Shown one piece after another: positions 19,103 through 28,503 of a stretch of 64,000 nucleotides of DNA. Both the position numbers and the translations under genes were made by a program. This DNA comes from Roseobacter ponti (GTDB lineage Bacteria; Pseudomonadota; Alphaproteobacteria; Rhodobacterales; Rhodobacteraceae), in contig NZ_CP048788.1 of the NCBI RefSeq assembly GCF_012932215.1, positions 2,976,001 through 3,040,000 of the forward strand, given 5' to 3'. Every line of letters begins with the position of its first letter. The stretch's first letter is position 1. The notes beneath the pieces were generated by a model that searched no databases, was not told the origin of the DNA, and worked only from the letters and a program-made list of their open reading frames with translations.

Positions 19103-20023
19103 ATGACAACGCTTGTTTTTGGCCATAAATCTCCGGACACCGACAGCACCGGCTCCCCGATCATCTGGGCGTGGTATCTCAACCAGATCAAAGGCATTGA
19201 GGCAAAGCCCGTCCTGCTTGGTGAACCCAATACAGAAGCGCTTTTCATGCTGGACCGGTGGGACCTCGACAAGCCTGAGATCATTGAAAGCGTGGCGGCT
19301 GATGCACCCGTTGTGATCGTGGACACCAACAACCCCGCAGAGCTGCCCGAAAATATCAATGATGCGGATATTCAGGCGATCATCGATCACCACAAACTGG
19401 TCGGGGGGCTTGAAACGAAGGGTCCGATTGACATCCGCATCGAGCCGCTGGCCTGTACCGCGACCATCATGTGGAAGATGATCGGCAAAGATCTGGCGCA
19501 GATGCCCGCGAGCGTGAAAGGGGCGATGCTGTCGTGCATTCTGTCAGACACACTTGAGTTCCGCAGCCCGACCACAACCAACGAAGACAAGGCAATCGCC
19601 TGGGATCTGGCGCAGGATCTGGACGTCAATATCTCAGAGTACGCCGCCGAAATGTTCGCCGCGAAATCGGATGTGTCGGCCTTTACCGAAGCTGAACTGC
19701 TGCGGATGGACAGCAAGGAATACGAGATCGCCGGCAAACAGTTCCGGGTCTCCGTGCTCGAGACGACATCGCCCGGGCAGGTTCTGGATCGCAAAGGTGC
19801 TCTGATGGACGCCATGCCCGGCGTGGCGGAAGCGGACGGGGCCGATCAGGTGCTGCTCTTTGTCGTCGATATTCTCAACGAGGAAGCCACTCTGCTGGTG
19901 CCCAACGACCTTGTGAAATCCGTGGCCGAAAAGAGCTTTGGCGTGCAGGTTGAGGGCGACACCGTCGCACTGCCAGGCATCATGAGCCGCAAAAAACAGA
20001 TCATCCCGAATCTCAAAGTCTGA
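19103..20023 (+). CDS. ppaC: Manganese-dependent inorganic pyrophosphatase (class C)
   Basis: 306 residues, DHH superfamily. It hydrolyses pyrophosphate, pulling biosynthetic reactions forward. Seen: VFGHKSPDTDS (metal-binding His and Asp) at 5-15, VDTNNPAEL near 73, IIDHHK near 93, and the C-terminal PGIMSRKKQIIP substrate-binding Arg/Lys stretch. ATG 19103 gives the full canonical protein. Class C pyrophosphatases are commonest in Firmicutes and scattered in Proteobacteria. Confidence 0.95.
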   Translation: MTTLVFGHKSPDTDSTGSPIIWAWYLNQIKGIEAKPVLLGEPNTEALFMLDRWDLDKPEIIESVAADAPVVIVDTNNPAELPENINDADIQAIIDHHKLVGGLETKGPIDIRIEPLACTATIMWKMIGKDLAQMPASVKGAMLSCILSDTLEFRSPTTTNEDKAIAWDLAQDLDVNISEYAAEMFAAKSDVSAFTEAELLRMDSKEYEIAGKQFRVSVLETTSPGQVLDRKGALMDAMPGVAEADGADQVLLFVVDILNEEATLLVPNDLVKSVAEKSFGVQVEGDTVALPGIMSRKKQIIPNLKV

Positions 20024-20097
20024 CAAGATAAGTAATTCGGACCCCGACAGGTCCGGATTGCCATGACACTGCTACTTTTTTGGTGTCGACACCCCGG

Positions 20098-20475
20098 ATG
20101 CACCATCTGATTTTTCCTGGATGTATTCTCCTCATGAATGTTACAGCCTTCACACTTTTTCAGGTGGACAAGGCTAACGCTGTCCAGGGGCTATCGCGCG
20201 TACCTGAGAAGGTTCTGCTTGCGTTTGCATTCTTTGGCGGCTGGCCTGCTGCAAAACTTGCGCAACACGTTTTCGGCCACAGAACGAAAAAACAACCCTT
20301 TCGCTCACAACTCAACAGGATCCCGCTGATCTGGCTGGGCTTCATTATGTTCTTTGGCCTGATGTCCTGGTCTCACACCCTGTCATTTGAGCTTTTCAAA
20401 CCCACTGTTACGCCCGAACTGTGGTTTCAGGAAAACCGCCGGACACCTCGATTTTTCCAGAGCGTCTCTGAATGA
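20098..20475 (+). CDS. DUF1294-family membrane protein
   Basis: 125 residues. Pattern typical of the family: a first hydrophobic helix, then VDKANAVQGLSRVPEKVLL, a second helix with AFFGGWPAAKLAQ, then GHRTKKQPFRSQ, and a third helix. Function is unknown. ATG 20098 is the first ATG; an upstream in-frame TTG at 20080 is possible. Small integral membrane protein by inspection. Confidence 0.8.
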   Translation: MHHLIFPGCILLMNVTAFTLFQVDKANAVQGLSRVPEKVLLAFAFFGGWPAAKLAQHVFGHRTKKQPFRSQLNRIPLIWLGFIMFFGLMSWSHTLSFELFKPTVTPELWFQENRRTPRFFQSVSE

Positions 20476-20553
20476 CGTTGCCGGTTTATGCTGGTGAATT
20501 TTGACGCAGTATTCCATAAATCCGGCAGTTGATTTTTCCCGCAGGTGCCTTTG

Positions 20554-21426
20554 ATGACCCGTATTATCAGTTCTCTTTCCGAAGTTTCTTCTCAGTACGA
20601 CGCGCTTTTCGTTGATCTCTGGGGCTGCGTGCACAACGGCGTCAAGGCGCTGCCAGGCGCGGTGTCCGCATTGCAGGAGTATCGCGCGGGGGGCGGTAAG
20701 GTCGTTCTGGTCACCAACTCGCCCCGGCCCCGCGCCGGCGTGCGTAAGCAACTGGTGCACTTTGAGGTGCCGGATGATGCCTGGGACACAATCGCGACCT
20801 CGGGTGACAGCGCGCGTTCGGCGATGTTCCGCGGCGCTGTGGGTGAGAAAGTCTGGCACATCGGACCACCCACCGATCTGAAATTTTTCGAGCCGCTGAA
20901 GCTTCTGGAAGATCCGGCTGATATCCGGCGCGTCGAGCTTGAGGACGCCGAAGGCATGGTGTGCACCGGACCGTTTGACAGCCTCGCTGACCCCGCGGTG
21001 ATGCGCCCCCGGTTTCTGCTGGCCAAGCAGCGTGGTCTGAAACTCCTGTGCGCTAATCCCGATATCGTGGTTGACCGGGGCGACGTGCGCGAATGGTGCG
21101 CTGGTGCGCTGGCGCAGCTTTATACTGAAATGGGCGGCGAAAGCCTGTATTTCGGCAAGCCGCATCCGCCGGTTTATGATCTGGCGCGCCGCAGGCTGTC
21201 TGAGCTGGGCACGGATGTGCCCGACAGCCGCATTCTGGCGATAGGCGACGGCATTCTGACGGATATCGCCGGGGCAATGGGCGAAGATCTCGATTCGCTT
21301 TTTATTTCGGGCGGGCTGGCGGCAGCTGAGACCAGGACATCGCAGCAGCCTGACCCTGAGGCGCTAAACGATTATCTTGAAAAGGAAATGTCCAGCCCGA
21401 CTTATACAATCGGTCACCTGCGCTGA
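20554..21426 (+). CDS. HAD-superfamily hydrolase, TIGR01459/NagD-like
   Basis: 290 residues. HAD motif I is FVDLWGCVHNG (nucleophile Asp21); motif II is VLVTNSPRPR; the late FGKPHPPVYDLA and ILAIGDGILTDIAGA carry the Lys and metal-binding Asp. This is the NagD-like subgroup with a large cap; substrate is probably a phosphate ester, not identified. The start ATG follows AGGTG at suitable spacing. Confidence 0.88.
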   Translation: MTRIISSLSEVSSQYDALFVDLWGCVHNGVKALPGAVSALQEYRAGGGKVVLVTNSPRPRAGVRKQLVHFEVPDDAWDTIATSGDSARSAMFRGAVGEKVWHIGPPTDLKFFEPLKLLEDPADIRRVELEDAEGMVCTGPFDSLADPAVMRPRFLLAKQRGLKLLCANPDIVVDRGDVREWCAGALAQLYTEMGGESLYFGKPHPPVYDLARRRLSELGTDVPDSRILAIGDGILTDIAGAMGEDLDSLFISGGLAAAETRTSQQPDPEALNDYLEKEMSSPTYTIGHLR

Positions 21427-21515
21427 CATTCGGCATTTCCAATTTTCTGCGTTTGCAAAGTAATTAAATTTCAAGTAGCATGCCCCAAACGTCAGAAAAT
21501 TACCGGAAGAATGAC

Positions 21516-21959
21516 ATGCTGGATAATCTGCCCCGCGGTACGATCTGCATCGAAGACATCGAAATGGGCATGTCCCGCGCGCTTCAGAAAGTGGTCACCG
21601 ACCAGGACATCGAGATGTTTGCGCAGATCTCCACCGATCATAATCCGGTACACCTCGATGATGATTATGCGCGTGACACCATTTTCGAAGGACGCATCGC
21701 GCACGGGATGCTGACCGCGGGCCTGATCTCTGCTGTCATTGGCGAACAACTGCCCGGGCACGGCACCGTGTACCTTGGACAGTCGCTGCGGTTTCTTGCA
21801 CCGGTGCGCCCCGGCGATCTGGTACACGCCGAAGTCACCGTAACGGACATCGATCCGGCAAAACGCCGGGTGCGGATGGACTGCCTGTGCTCTGTGGATG
21901 GCAAAAAGGTGCTCGTTGGCGAGGCAACGGTTCTGGCGCCTTCGCGGAAATTCGACTGA
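21516..21959 (+). CDS. MaoC-family (R)-specific enoyl-CoA hydratase, PhaJ-like
   Basis: 147 residues from ATG 21516, which has GGAAG upstream; ATG 21480 would add 12 residues. The hydratase-2 motif is clear: STDHNPVHLDDDYA (catalytic Asp and His) and GRIAHGMLTAGLIS. The enzyme hydrates trans-2-enoyl-CoA to (R)-3-hydroxyacyl-CoA and could feed beta-oxidation intermediates into polyhydroxyalkanoate; phaA and phaB lie 30 kb away in this window. The physiological role is inference. Confidence 0.87.
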   Translation: MLDNLPRGTICIEDIEMGMSRALQKVVTDQDIEMFAQISTDHNPVHLDDDYARDTIFEGRIAHGMLTAGLISAVIGEQLPGHGTVYLGQSLRFLAPVRPGDLVHAEVTVTDIDPAKRRVRMDCLCSVDGKKVLVGEATVLAPSRKFD

Positions 21960-22042
21960 TCCGGCACAAAGCCCGCACGGGCGGGCGGCCAAAACACGCG
22001 CCACGGCTTGCGTGCCGCGCGCCCTGACGCTACCCAAGGCGG

Positions 22043-22975
22043 ATGAAGACCCTCCGGGATTATCAGTTTGTCGACCCCAAAGACCGCGGCGCCAGCGCGG
22101 CAATCGGGAATTTTGACGGTGTGCATCTCGGGCACCAGTCGGTCATTGCCCTTGCCCGCAAGGTTGCACCCGCCGCGCCGCTGGGCGTGCTGACTTTCGA
22201 GCCGCACCCGCGCGTCTTTTTCGCCCCCGATGCGCCGCCCTTTCGCCTGATGAGCCGCGAGGCCCGCGCCAGCCGCCTGGAAAAGCTTGGTGTCGAATAC
22301 CTCTTTGAGATGAACTTCAACGCCGCACTGGCCGCCCTCGCGCCTGAGGATTTTGCGCAGCGGGTGATCGCGGATGGCTTTGGTCTGAGCCATGTGATCA
22401 TCGGCGCCGATTTCTGTTTTGGCAAAGGGCGTTCCGGCACAGCACAGGATCTTGCGGATTTCGGCGAAAAGATGGGCTTTGGTGTCACCATCGCCGATCT
22501 GATTGAACGCTCGGACAAGACCATTTCGTCAACCGCGATCCGGCGCGCACTTACTGAGGGTGCGCCGCGGGATGCCGCTGCAATGCTGGGTCACTGGCAC
22601 CGCATCGAAGGGCCCGTGATAGGTGGCGAACAGCGCGGACGCGAACTCGGGTACCCCACGGCCAATATGTCCATAGACGGGCTGCATCCACCGGCCTTCG
22701 GCGTCTATGCGGTGCTTGTCGATGTGCTCAGCGGGCCTCATGCGGGCATTTATCATGGTGTGGCCTCTGTGGGCGTCCGGCCGATGTTCGGCGAAAACCG
22801 ACCCAATCTTGAGACCTTCATCTTTGATTTCACCGGCGACATCTATGGCGCGCAACTGTCTGTCGCGCTGATCGAGCATCTGCGGCCCGAAGAAAAATTC
22901 GACAGCCTTGATGCGCTCATCACGCAGATGGATGCCGACAGTGAACGCGCCCGCGGGATCCTGGCGGCCCTATGA
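22043..22975 (+). CDS. ribF: Bifunctional riboflavin kinase/FAD synthetase
   Basis: 310 residues. The N-terminal nucleotidyltransferase domain has NFDGVHLGHQSV near 24-35 and a late STAIRRAL; the C-terminal flavokinase domain has GYPTANMSI and NLETFIFDF. It makes FMN and FAD from riboflavin. Its stop overlaps the ATG of the next gene (ATGA). Confidence 0.96.
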   Translation: MKTLRDYQFVDPKDRGASAAIGNFDGVHLGHQSVIALARKVAPAAPLGVLTFEPHPRVFFAPDAPPFRLMSREARASRLEKLGVEYLFEMNFNAALAALAPEDFAQRVIADGFGLSHVIIGADFCFGKGRSGTAQDLADFGEKMGFGVTIADLIERSDKTISSTAIRRALTEGAPRDAAAMLGHWHRIEGPVIGGEQRGRELGYPTANMSIDGLHPPAFGVYAVLVDVLSGPHAGIYHGVASVGVRPMFGENRPNLETFIFDFTGDIYGAQLSVALIEHLRPEEKFDSLDALITQMDADSERARGILAAL

Positions 22976-23442
22976 GTGATCCGATCAACCGCACCGGCCT
23001 GCGCCACCGCTTCTGGGAACGCAAGCCTCTGAAAAATATGAATCAACATGAATGGGAAGCGCTCTGCGACGGCTGCGGAAAGTGCTGCCTGAACAAGCTC
23101 GAAGACGAAGACAGCGGCGAAGTAGCTCTGACGCGGATCGCCTGTCGTCTGCTGGATGATGAAAGCTGCCGCTGTTCGCAATATGAGATCCGGCACCAGT
23201 TCGTACCCGACTGTATCGTGCTGCGGCCTGATAATCTGGACACGCATGCCTACTGGATGCCTGAGACATGCGCTTACCGGTTGCTCTGGCAGAAAAAGCC
23301 GCTGCCCGACTGGCACCCGCTGATCAGCGGCACCCCGCAGTCGGTCCATGACGCGGGCGTCTCGGTGCGCGGCATGACGCTGAGCGAGTTCGACATTCCC
23401 GAGGATGAATGGGAAGAATACGTGATTGAGGAGCCCGTCTGA
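22972..23442 (+). CDS. YcgN-like cysteine-cluster protein (UPF0260)
   Basis: 156 residues. A conserved cluster Cys32-x2-Cys35-x2-Cys38-Cys39 (CDGCGKCC) suggests metal or Fe-S binding, with further Cys in RIACRLLDDESCRCSQY and a late PETCAYRLLW. Function is unknown. It overlaps ribF at the start, and its stop overlaps the aldolase start (TGATG), so three genes are coupled. Confidence 0.88.
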   Translation: MSDPINRTGLRHRFWERKPLKNMNQHEWEALCDGCGKCCLNKLEDEDSGEVALTRIACRLLDDESCRCSQYEIRHQFVPDCIVLRPDNLDTHAYWMPETCAYRLLWQKKPLPDWHPLISGTPQSVHDAGVSVRGMTLSEFDIPEDEWEEYVIEEPV

Positions 23443-24485
23443 TGTTTTTTGCCTCTGACAATGCGGGGCCTGCGCACCCGCAGGTGATGCGCCATGTGAC
23501 GGCTGCCAACGAGGGCTATGCCCTGCCCTATGGCAATGATCCGATCATGGACGGCGTCCGCGAGACCATCCGCCATATCTTTGAAGCACCCGAGGCCGCG
23601 GTTCACCTCGCCGCAACAGGCACGGCGGCCAATGCGCTGGCGCTGGCCTGCTATTGCCAGCCGTTTGAGACGGTCTTCTGCTCGCCGGTGGCCCATATCC
23701 ACGAGGATGAATGCAACGCGCCCGAATTTTACACGGCCGGGGCCAAGCTCACGCTGGTGCCGGGCGGCGACAGGATGCTGCCCGAAGACCTGCGCCGGAG
23801 TATCACCGCAGAAGAAAGCCGCGGTGTGCACGGGCCCCAGCGCGGGCCGGTCTCGATCACCCAGGTAACGGAACGCGGCGGGGTCTACAGCCTGCAGGAG
23901 TTGCAGGCGCTCACGGGCGTTGCGCGCGAGCACGGCCTGCCGGTGCACCTGGACGGCGCGCGTTTTGCCAATGCGCTGGTGGCTCTGGGCTGCTCTGCGG
24001 CGGAGATGACCTGGAAATCAGGCGTGGATGTGGTGAGCTTTGGCGGCACAAAAAACGGCTGTCTGGGCGTCGAAGCGGTGGTGCTTTTCGATCCCGCTAA
24101 GGCCTGGGAGTTTGAGTTGCGTCGCAAACGCGGGGCGCATCTTTTTTCCAAACACCGTTATCTTTCCGCGCAGATGGCAGGCTATCTGGAAGACGGCCTG
24201 TGGCTGGAGACGGCGGCACTGGCGAATGAGCACTGCCGCCGGCTTGCGACAGGTCTGCGTGAGCGCGGCGCGCAGTTCCTGCATGAGCCGGAGGCCAATA
24301 TGATTTTCGCCGCCTTCCCGCGTCGCGTCCACCAGGCGCTGCATGACGCGGGTGCGATGTATTATATCTGGGAAGGCACGCTGGAAGGCGATGATCCGGA
24401 CGAGATGCTGGCCGCACGTCTGGTCTGTGACTGGTCAGTGAGTTCAGACCAGATCGATACCTTTCTCAGCCATCTCGATATGTGA
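23442..24485 (+). CDS. Low-specificity threonine aldolase/beta-eliminating lyase family
   Basis: 347-residue PLP-dependent fold-type I enzyme. Seen: FASDNAGPAHP at the start, HLAATGTAANALAL, cofactor-contacting HLDGAR (Asp171), and the Schiff-base Lys204 in FGGTKNG. Related enzymes cleave threonine or allo-threonine to glycine and acetaldehyde. The exact substrate is not readable. It ends a coupled ribF-ycgN-aldolase unit, and its last 42 bases overlap a convergent hydrolase gene. Confidence 0.9.
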   Translation: MFFASDNAGPAHPQVMRHVTAANEGYALPYGNDPIMDGVRETIRHIFEAPEAAVHLAATGTAANALALACYCQPFETVFCSPVAHIHEDECNAPEFYTAGAKLTLVPGGDRMLPEDLRRSITAEESRGVHGPQRGPVSITQVTERGGVYSLQELQALTGVAREHGLPVHLDGARFANALVALGCSAAEMTWKSGVDVVSFGGTKNGCLGVEAVVLFDPAKAWEFELRRKRGAHLFSKHRYLSAQMAGYLEDGLWLETAALANEHCRRLATGLRERGAQFLHEPEANMIFAAFPRRVHQALHDAGAMYYIWEGTLEGDDPDEMLAARLVCDWSVSSDQIDTFLSHLDM

Positions 24486-25253
24486 TCGGATCGCATCGGC
24501 GACGGCCTGCGGGTGCGTCAGGGGCGCCATATGACCTGCCTGTGCGATCGTCACCTCGCGGGCATCCGGCAGGCGCTGCGCGAGGGCTGCATTAATATGT
24601 CCTGTAACATCAAGGCTTTGCGCCCCGCGCATCATCAGCACCGGCACCGTGATCCGTCCGAGCCTGCCGGGGCGCAGCAATCCGGGACTGTCATCAAAGA
24701 TCATGGGCGATTGGGCCGGCACCAGATGCATGCGGTCGATCATGTAGTCCTGCGCTGCCGCCGGAATATCGGCCCAGCTGGAGCCGTCGCCCCAGGCGCG
24801 GTTGAAAAGGCGCGCGGCCTGCGTCATGTCGCCGGCTGTCAGAGCTTCACTGTAAGGGGCGGCCTGCGTGTCATGCGCGGCGAGAGCCGCAGGATTATCC
24901 TGGGCCAGCACAACGAACCAGACAGGCTCGATCAGCGTCAGGCTGCGCACAAGGTCTGGATTTTCGACAGCCAGACGCAGCGCGACAGTCGCGCCAAAGG
25001 AATGTCCTATCAGATGAACACCAGTGCCCAGAAAAGAGCGCGCCAGATCGGTGCAGAAGTCGTGAAAATCGCCCCGCCCGTCCCAGTCCGGGCTGCGGCC
25101 GTGACCGGGCAGATCGCAGGCGGTGAGCGTCAGCTGTGAATTCAGCGCCGCACCCACTCCACGCCAGGCACCGGAATGCCCCAGCGTGCAATGGATGGCG
25201 AGCGCTGCAAGTGGTCCCACACCGAAGGTACGCGAAAAGGCCTGAAGGCTCAC
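24444..25253 (-). CDS. Alpha/beta-fold hydrolase
   Basis: 269 residues. Seen: IHCTLGHSGAW (oxyanion region), DLPGHGRS near 47-54, nucleophile elbow GHSFGA with Ser85, and a C-terminal AGHMAPL with the likely catalytic His. The start is GTG 25253, overlapping the stop of the upstream isomerase gene (GTGA), so the two are coupled. Substrate is unknown. It overlaps the convergent aldolase gene by 42 bases. Confidence 0.88.
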   Translation of the reverse strand: MSLQAFSRTFGVGPLAALAIHCTLGHSGAWRGVGAALNSQLTLTACDLPGHGRSPDWDGRGDFHDFCTDLARSFLGTGVHLIGHSFGATVALRLAVENPDLVRSLTLIEPVWFVVLAQDNPAALAAHDTQAAPYSEALTAGDMTQAARLFNRAWGDGSSWADIPAAAQDYMIDRMHLVPAQSPMIFDDSPGLLRPGRLGRITVPVLMMRGAQSLDVTGHINAALAQRLPDAREVTIAQAGHMAPLTHPQAVADAIRSHIEMAEKGIDLV

Positions 25254-25849
25254 AAATCGCCGGCGAGATGCGCATCCAGATCGTCAATCCGGTCCTGCCC
25301 CCAGAACCTCTGGTCCCCGTCGGTGATATAGAACGGCGAGCCGAAGACACCGCGTTCCACAGCCTCTTCGAGGTTGGCGGCATAGGTCTCGGCTCCGGTC
25401 AGCATACCGCTGTCCGCCAGTGCCGGATCAAAGCCGGCCCCTTTCAGGCACGCGCGGATCACATCATCCTCAGCGATATTTTTCTCTTCGGCCCAGCACG
25501 CACGCAGCAGCGCATGACACAGCCCGCTGAGATCTCCGCCGCCCGCGTTCTGAGCGGCGATCACCGCATAGGAAGACGGCGCCTGATTGGTCGGCCAGTG
25601 GGCGGGTTTGAGATTAAACGGCATATCCGCCTTCTTCGCCTGGCGCACCAGTTCCTGTGCGCGGTAATCGATCCGGCTGAAATGGCGGTCTTTCGGCGGC
25701 GTGCCACCGGTGCGCGCGAAAAGCGCCAGCACATCAAGCGGTTTATAGGTGATTGTCGCACCATGTTTTTCGGCGACTTTTTCAGCCCGGTTCCCGGCCA
25801 GGTAGGCATATGGAGAGATCGTCGAGAAAAAGAGGTCGATATGCGCCAT
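25250..25849 (-). CDS. 2-Hydroxychromene-2-carboxylate isomerase-like, DsbA fold
   Basis: 199 residues, kappa-GST/HCCA isomerase type. Seen: FFSTISPYAYLAG with Ser12-Pro13 where thiol-disulfide enzymes carry Cys, NLKPAHWPTNQ, and the cis-Pro loop GVFGSPFYITDG. It may isomerise aromatic degradation intermediates with glutathione; no other aromatic-degradation gene lies here, so the role is open. ATG 25849 starts the conserved region. It is coupled to the hydrolase downstream. Confidence 0.88.
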   Translation of the reverse strand: MAHIDLFFSTISPYAYLAGNRAEKVAEKHGATITYKPLDVLALFARTGGTPPKDRHFSRIDYRAQELVRQAKKADMPFNLKPAHWPTNQAPSSYAVIAAQNAGGGDLSGLCHALLRACWAEEKNIAEDDVIRACLKGAGFDPALADSGMLTGAETYAANLEEAVERGVFGSPFYITDGDQRFWGQDRIDDLDAHLAGDL

Positions 25850-25959
25850 TTCGGGCTCCCTGATGCGGTGTGGTTCTTTGCCGATTGGTAAGGCCGTGTT
25901 AGGTGGTGTCAACATCACGATTCTGTCACATTGCGTGCCGCTGCCCAGGACCTGCCCTT

Positions 25960-26979
25960 ATGCCTCAGCATCAAGAACCGAAACTGATCTCCGGAAACGC
26001 AAACATGCCGCTGGCCCAGGCCATCGCAAGGCGCATGTCAATGCACCGGGGCATGCAGGTGGGCCTCGTCGATGCCCGGGTGGAACGGTTCAACGATGGT
26101 GAGATCTTTGTCGAAGTGTTCGAGAACGTGCGCGGCGAGGATATGTTTATCCTGCAGTCCACGTCGAACCCGGCCAATGACAATCTCATGGAACTGCTGA
26201 TTATGGCGGATGCGCTGCGCCGGTCCTCGGCGGCACGCGTCACTGCCGTCCTGCCCTATTTCGGCTATGCCCGTCAGGATCGCCGCACCAAGGCACGTAC
26301 ACCGATCACCGCCAAGCTTGTGGCGAATATGCTCGTCGGCACCGGCATTGAACGGGTGCTGACGATGGACCTGCATGCCGCGCAGATCCAGGGATTCTTC
26401 GACATCCCCGTCGACAACCTTTACGCCTCGCCGATCTTTGCGCTCGACATCAAAACGGAATTCAGAGACCGGATGGGCGAGCTGATGGTGGTCTCCCCCG
26501 ATGTGGGCGGTGTGGCCCGGGCGCGTGAACTCGCCAAGCGGATCAACTCACCACTCGCGATTGTTGACAAGAGACGCGAAAAACCCGGTGAGGTTGCGGA
26601 AATGACAGTGATCGGTGATGTGACAGGTAAAACCTGCCTCATTGTGGATGATATGTGTGATACGGCCGGCACGCTCTGCAAAGCGGCTGAGGTGCTTCTG
26701 GAGAACGGTGCGAAAGAGGTGCATTCCTATATCACCCACGGCGTGATGTCCGGTCCCGCGGTAGAGCGGGTCACCAACTCGGTCATGAAATCGCTGGTGA
26801 TCACCGATACGATTGCGCCGACCGACGAGGTCAAAGCAGCGCACAATATCCGCGTTGTGCCGACCGCTCCGGTCTTTGCCCAGGCGATCCTGAATATCTG
26901 GAACGGCACTTCTGTCTCGTCGCTCTTTGAGGCCGAAACGCTGAGCCCGATTTACGACGGCATGTACGCAGCCGAATAA
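25960..26979 (+). CDS. prs: Ribose-phosphate pyrophosphokinase
   Basis: 339 residues. It makes PRPP from ribose 5-phosphate and ATP for purine, pyrimidine, His and Trp synthesis. Seen: FNDGEIFVE near 44-52, [27 protein letters not shown], and the PRPP loop [15 protein letters not shown] 25960 is the start; upstream frame is not conserved. Confidence 0.96.
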   Translation: MPQHQEPKLISGNANMPLAQAIARRMSMHRGMQVGLVDARVERFNDGEIFVEVFENVRGEDMFILQSTSNPANDNLMELLIMADALRRSSAARVTAVLPYFGYARQDRRTKARTPITAKLVANMLVGTGIERVLTMDLHAAQIQGFFDIPVDNLYASPIFALDIKTEFRDRMGELMVVSPDVGGVARARELAKRINSPLAIVDKRREKPGEVAEMTVIGDVTGKTCLIVDDMCDTAGTLCKAAEVLLENGAKEVHSYITHGVMSGPAVERVTNSVMKSLVITDTIAPTDEVKAAHNIRVVPTAPVFAQAILNIWNGTSVSSLFEAETLSPIYDGMYAAE

Positions 26980-27001
26980 GCCATCGTCGCATGCAGCCCG
27001 G

Positions 27002-27241
27002 TCAGGACCAGCGGATCAGACCGATGATCGCCGAGGACGCATAGAAAAACTGCAGGATCAGAAATGCCCAGCGGCGGTCGATGACTGCCCAGGCTGCAAA
27101 GAGCAGTGCTGAGACCAGAAGCAAAGCAAAGCCGGTGATCTCGTTGCCCGTGTTCGAGGCAATCAGCATCGCATAGAGAATGGCGAGCCCGGAGCCCAGC
27201 CATTCAAAGATAGTCGTCAGTTTGCGTTTTTCAGAGAACAA
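27002..27241 (-). CDS. Small integral membrane protein, 79 residues
   Basis: Three hydrophobic helices (EWLGSGLAILYAMLIA, FALLLVSALLFAAWAVI, AFLILQFFYASSAIIGLI). Layout resembles small CBU_0592-like membrane proteins. Function unknown. It starts 27 bases after the amidinotransferase stop on the same strand, so it is probably in the same transcript. Confidence 0.75.
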   Translation of the reverse strand: MFSEKRKLTTIFEWLGSGLAILYAMLIASNTGNEITGFALLLVSALLFAAWAVIDRRWAFLILQFFYASSAIIGLIRWS

Positions 27242-27268
27242 GAGCCCCGTTCCTTTCCCGGTCCGGCA

Positions 27269-28378
27269 TCACAGATGCGGAAAATAGTCTTCGCAGGTGC
27301 CCTCACGGTACACATCCGCCGTGCAGCAGTGCAGCCCGCCACCAAAGGCATAGGCGTCGCGCAGTTCCACTTCGACAACTTCCAGACCCAGCCTGTCCAT
27401 CTGTTCGGCCTGATACACCTCGGATTTCTCAACACAGACTGTCCCATGGTCAAGCACAAGCACGTTCATGCTGAGCCAGACGGACGAATAGCAGAGCGGC
27501 GGCGGCTGGTTATGCGCGGGCTGTGCAGCATCCACAATGTCCCAGCCGTTTTTCTCAAACATGTCGCGCTGCTCTTTTGGCAGACGCCGCTGCGGATTGT
27601 TGAGGATCAGGCCCGGGCGCAGGGGCGTGAAGGTCGCATCAATATGGATCGGATAGGGATCGCCCGGAAAGTTCACCGCATGAACACGGTGTTCCGGAAA
27701 ATGCCGCCGCAGCCACTCAATACCCTTCAGATTGGTGGTGAACCCGTGTTGCACCACGAGATCGCGCCCGAACCGAAGCACATCCGCCGCGTCGAAAAGC
27801 GGCTCCTCTTCGGTCGTGACGAAAAACTTCTCCGCCGCCCATTGCAGCCGCTTTTCCACACCGATTTTGTCGCTGAGGTAATCGGGATGGTAATCCGCAT
27901 CCGTCAGCCGCGGTTTCGGCGCGCTTTCGTGGCGGAACTTCGGATCTTCCTCGAAATATTTCTGCATCAGTGGCCGGTAATTCAGATACTCAAACCAACG
28001 GCAGCGATAAGACATCGTCGCCTCCAGCATCTCCGAGCCCACGGTCAGCAGAACGTCGCGCGGGGGCATGCAGCCAAACTGACTGTCCGTATGGAAATCG
28101 GGTGTGCTCGCAGGCAGCGCATGATTGATCGGCACGGGCCGGTCGACACGGATGCCACGTGCCCGAAGCTGCCCAGCGAAAGTATCGAGCAGCTCATTCG
28201 CCCGGTCGATGGTTTCCTGCGGACGCCTGCCCCACTGACCGCGCATGTCGCTGTCTTCGGGCACCTTGGCCTCAAGCGCAGGTTCCGCGGGCGGGATGTG
28301 ACAATCATCTGCCCGCCCAACAATCACGTGGCGCAGCGGATCCCATTCGTTCCAGCTGTTAACGACGGTTTTGTGCAT
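27269..28378 (-). CDS. Arginine:glycine amidinotransferase-like enzyme
   Basis: 369 residues, close to the eukaryotic AGAT core. By eye it aligns with human AGAT through FDAADVLRFGRD, NLKGIEWLRRH, DPYPIHIDATF and GGGLHCCTADV. The catalytic triad maps to Asp196, His245 and Cys351. The acceptor-site positions equivalent to human Asn300 and Met302 are Tyr242 and Ile244, so the acceptor need not be glycine. AGAT moves an amidino group from Arg to an amine, releasing ornithine. ATG 28378 is chosen; upstream frame is not conserved. It is probably co-transcribed with the 54-residue ORF upstream and the membrane protein downstream, next to a divergent LysR gene. Confidence 0.9.
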   Translation of the reverse strand: MHKTVVNSWNEWDPLRHVIVGRADDCHIPPAEPALEAKVPEDSDMRGQWGRRPQETIDRANELLDTFAGQLRARGIRVDRPVPINHALPASTPDFHTDSQFGCMPPRDVLLTVGSEMLEATMSYRCRWFEYLNYRPLMQKYFEEDPKFRHESAPKPRLTDADYHPDYLSDKIGVEKRLQWAAEKFFVTTEEEPLFDAADVLRFGRDLVVQHGFTTNLKGIEWLRRHFPEHRVHAVNFPGDPYPIHIDATFTPLRPGLILNNPQRRLPKEQRDMFEKNGWDIVDAAQPAHNQPPPLCYSSVWLSMNVLVLDHGTVCVEKSEVYQAEQMDRLGLEVVEVELRDAYAFGGGLHCCTADVYREGTCEDYFPHL

Positions 28379-28456
28379 TTCCTGCGCTCCTGACTGAGAT
28401 GCTCCGACACGTATCCGGGTGTTGATAGGAGCATTGTGCGGTGGGCTCAAGCCGTG

Positions 28457-28492
28457 ACACGACAGGGGTGTGCCTGCCCCCCCCTGTCGTGT
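28457..28492. repeat. 12-bp perfect hairpin between the microprotein and amidinotransferase
   Basis: ACACGACAGGGG (28457-28468), 12-base loop, CCCCTGTCGTGT (28481-28492). No T-run follows on either strand, so it is more likely a processing, attenuation or stability element in the mRNA than a terminator. Confidence 0.6.
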
Positions 28493-28503
28493 GTGTGGGC
28501 GGC

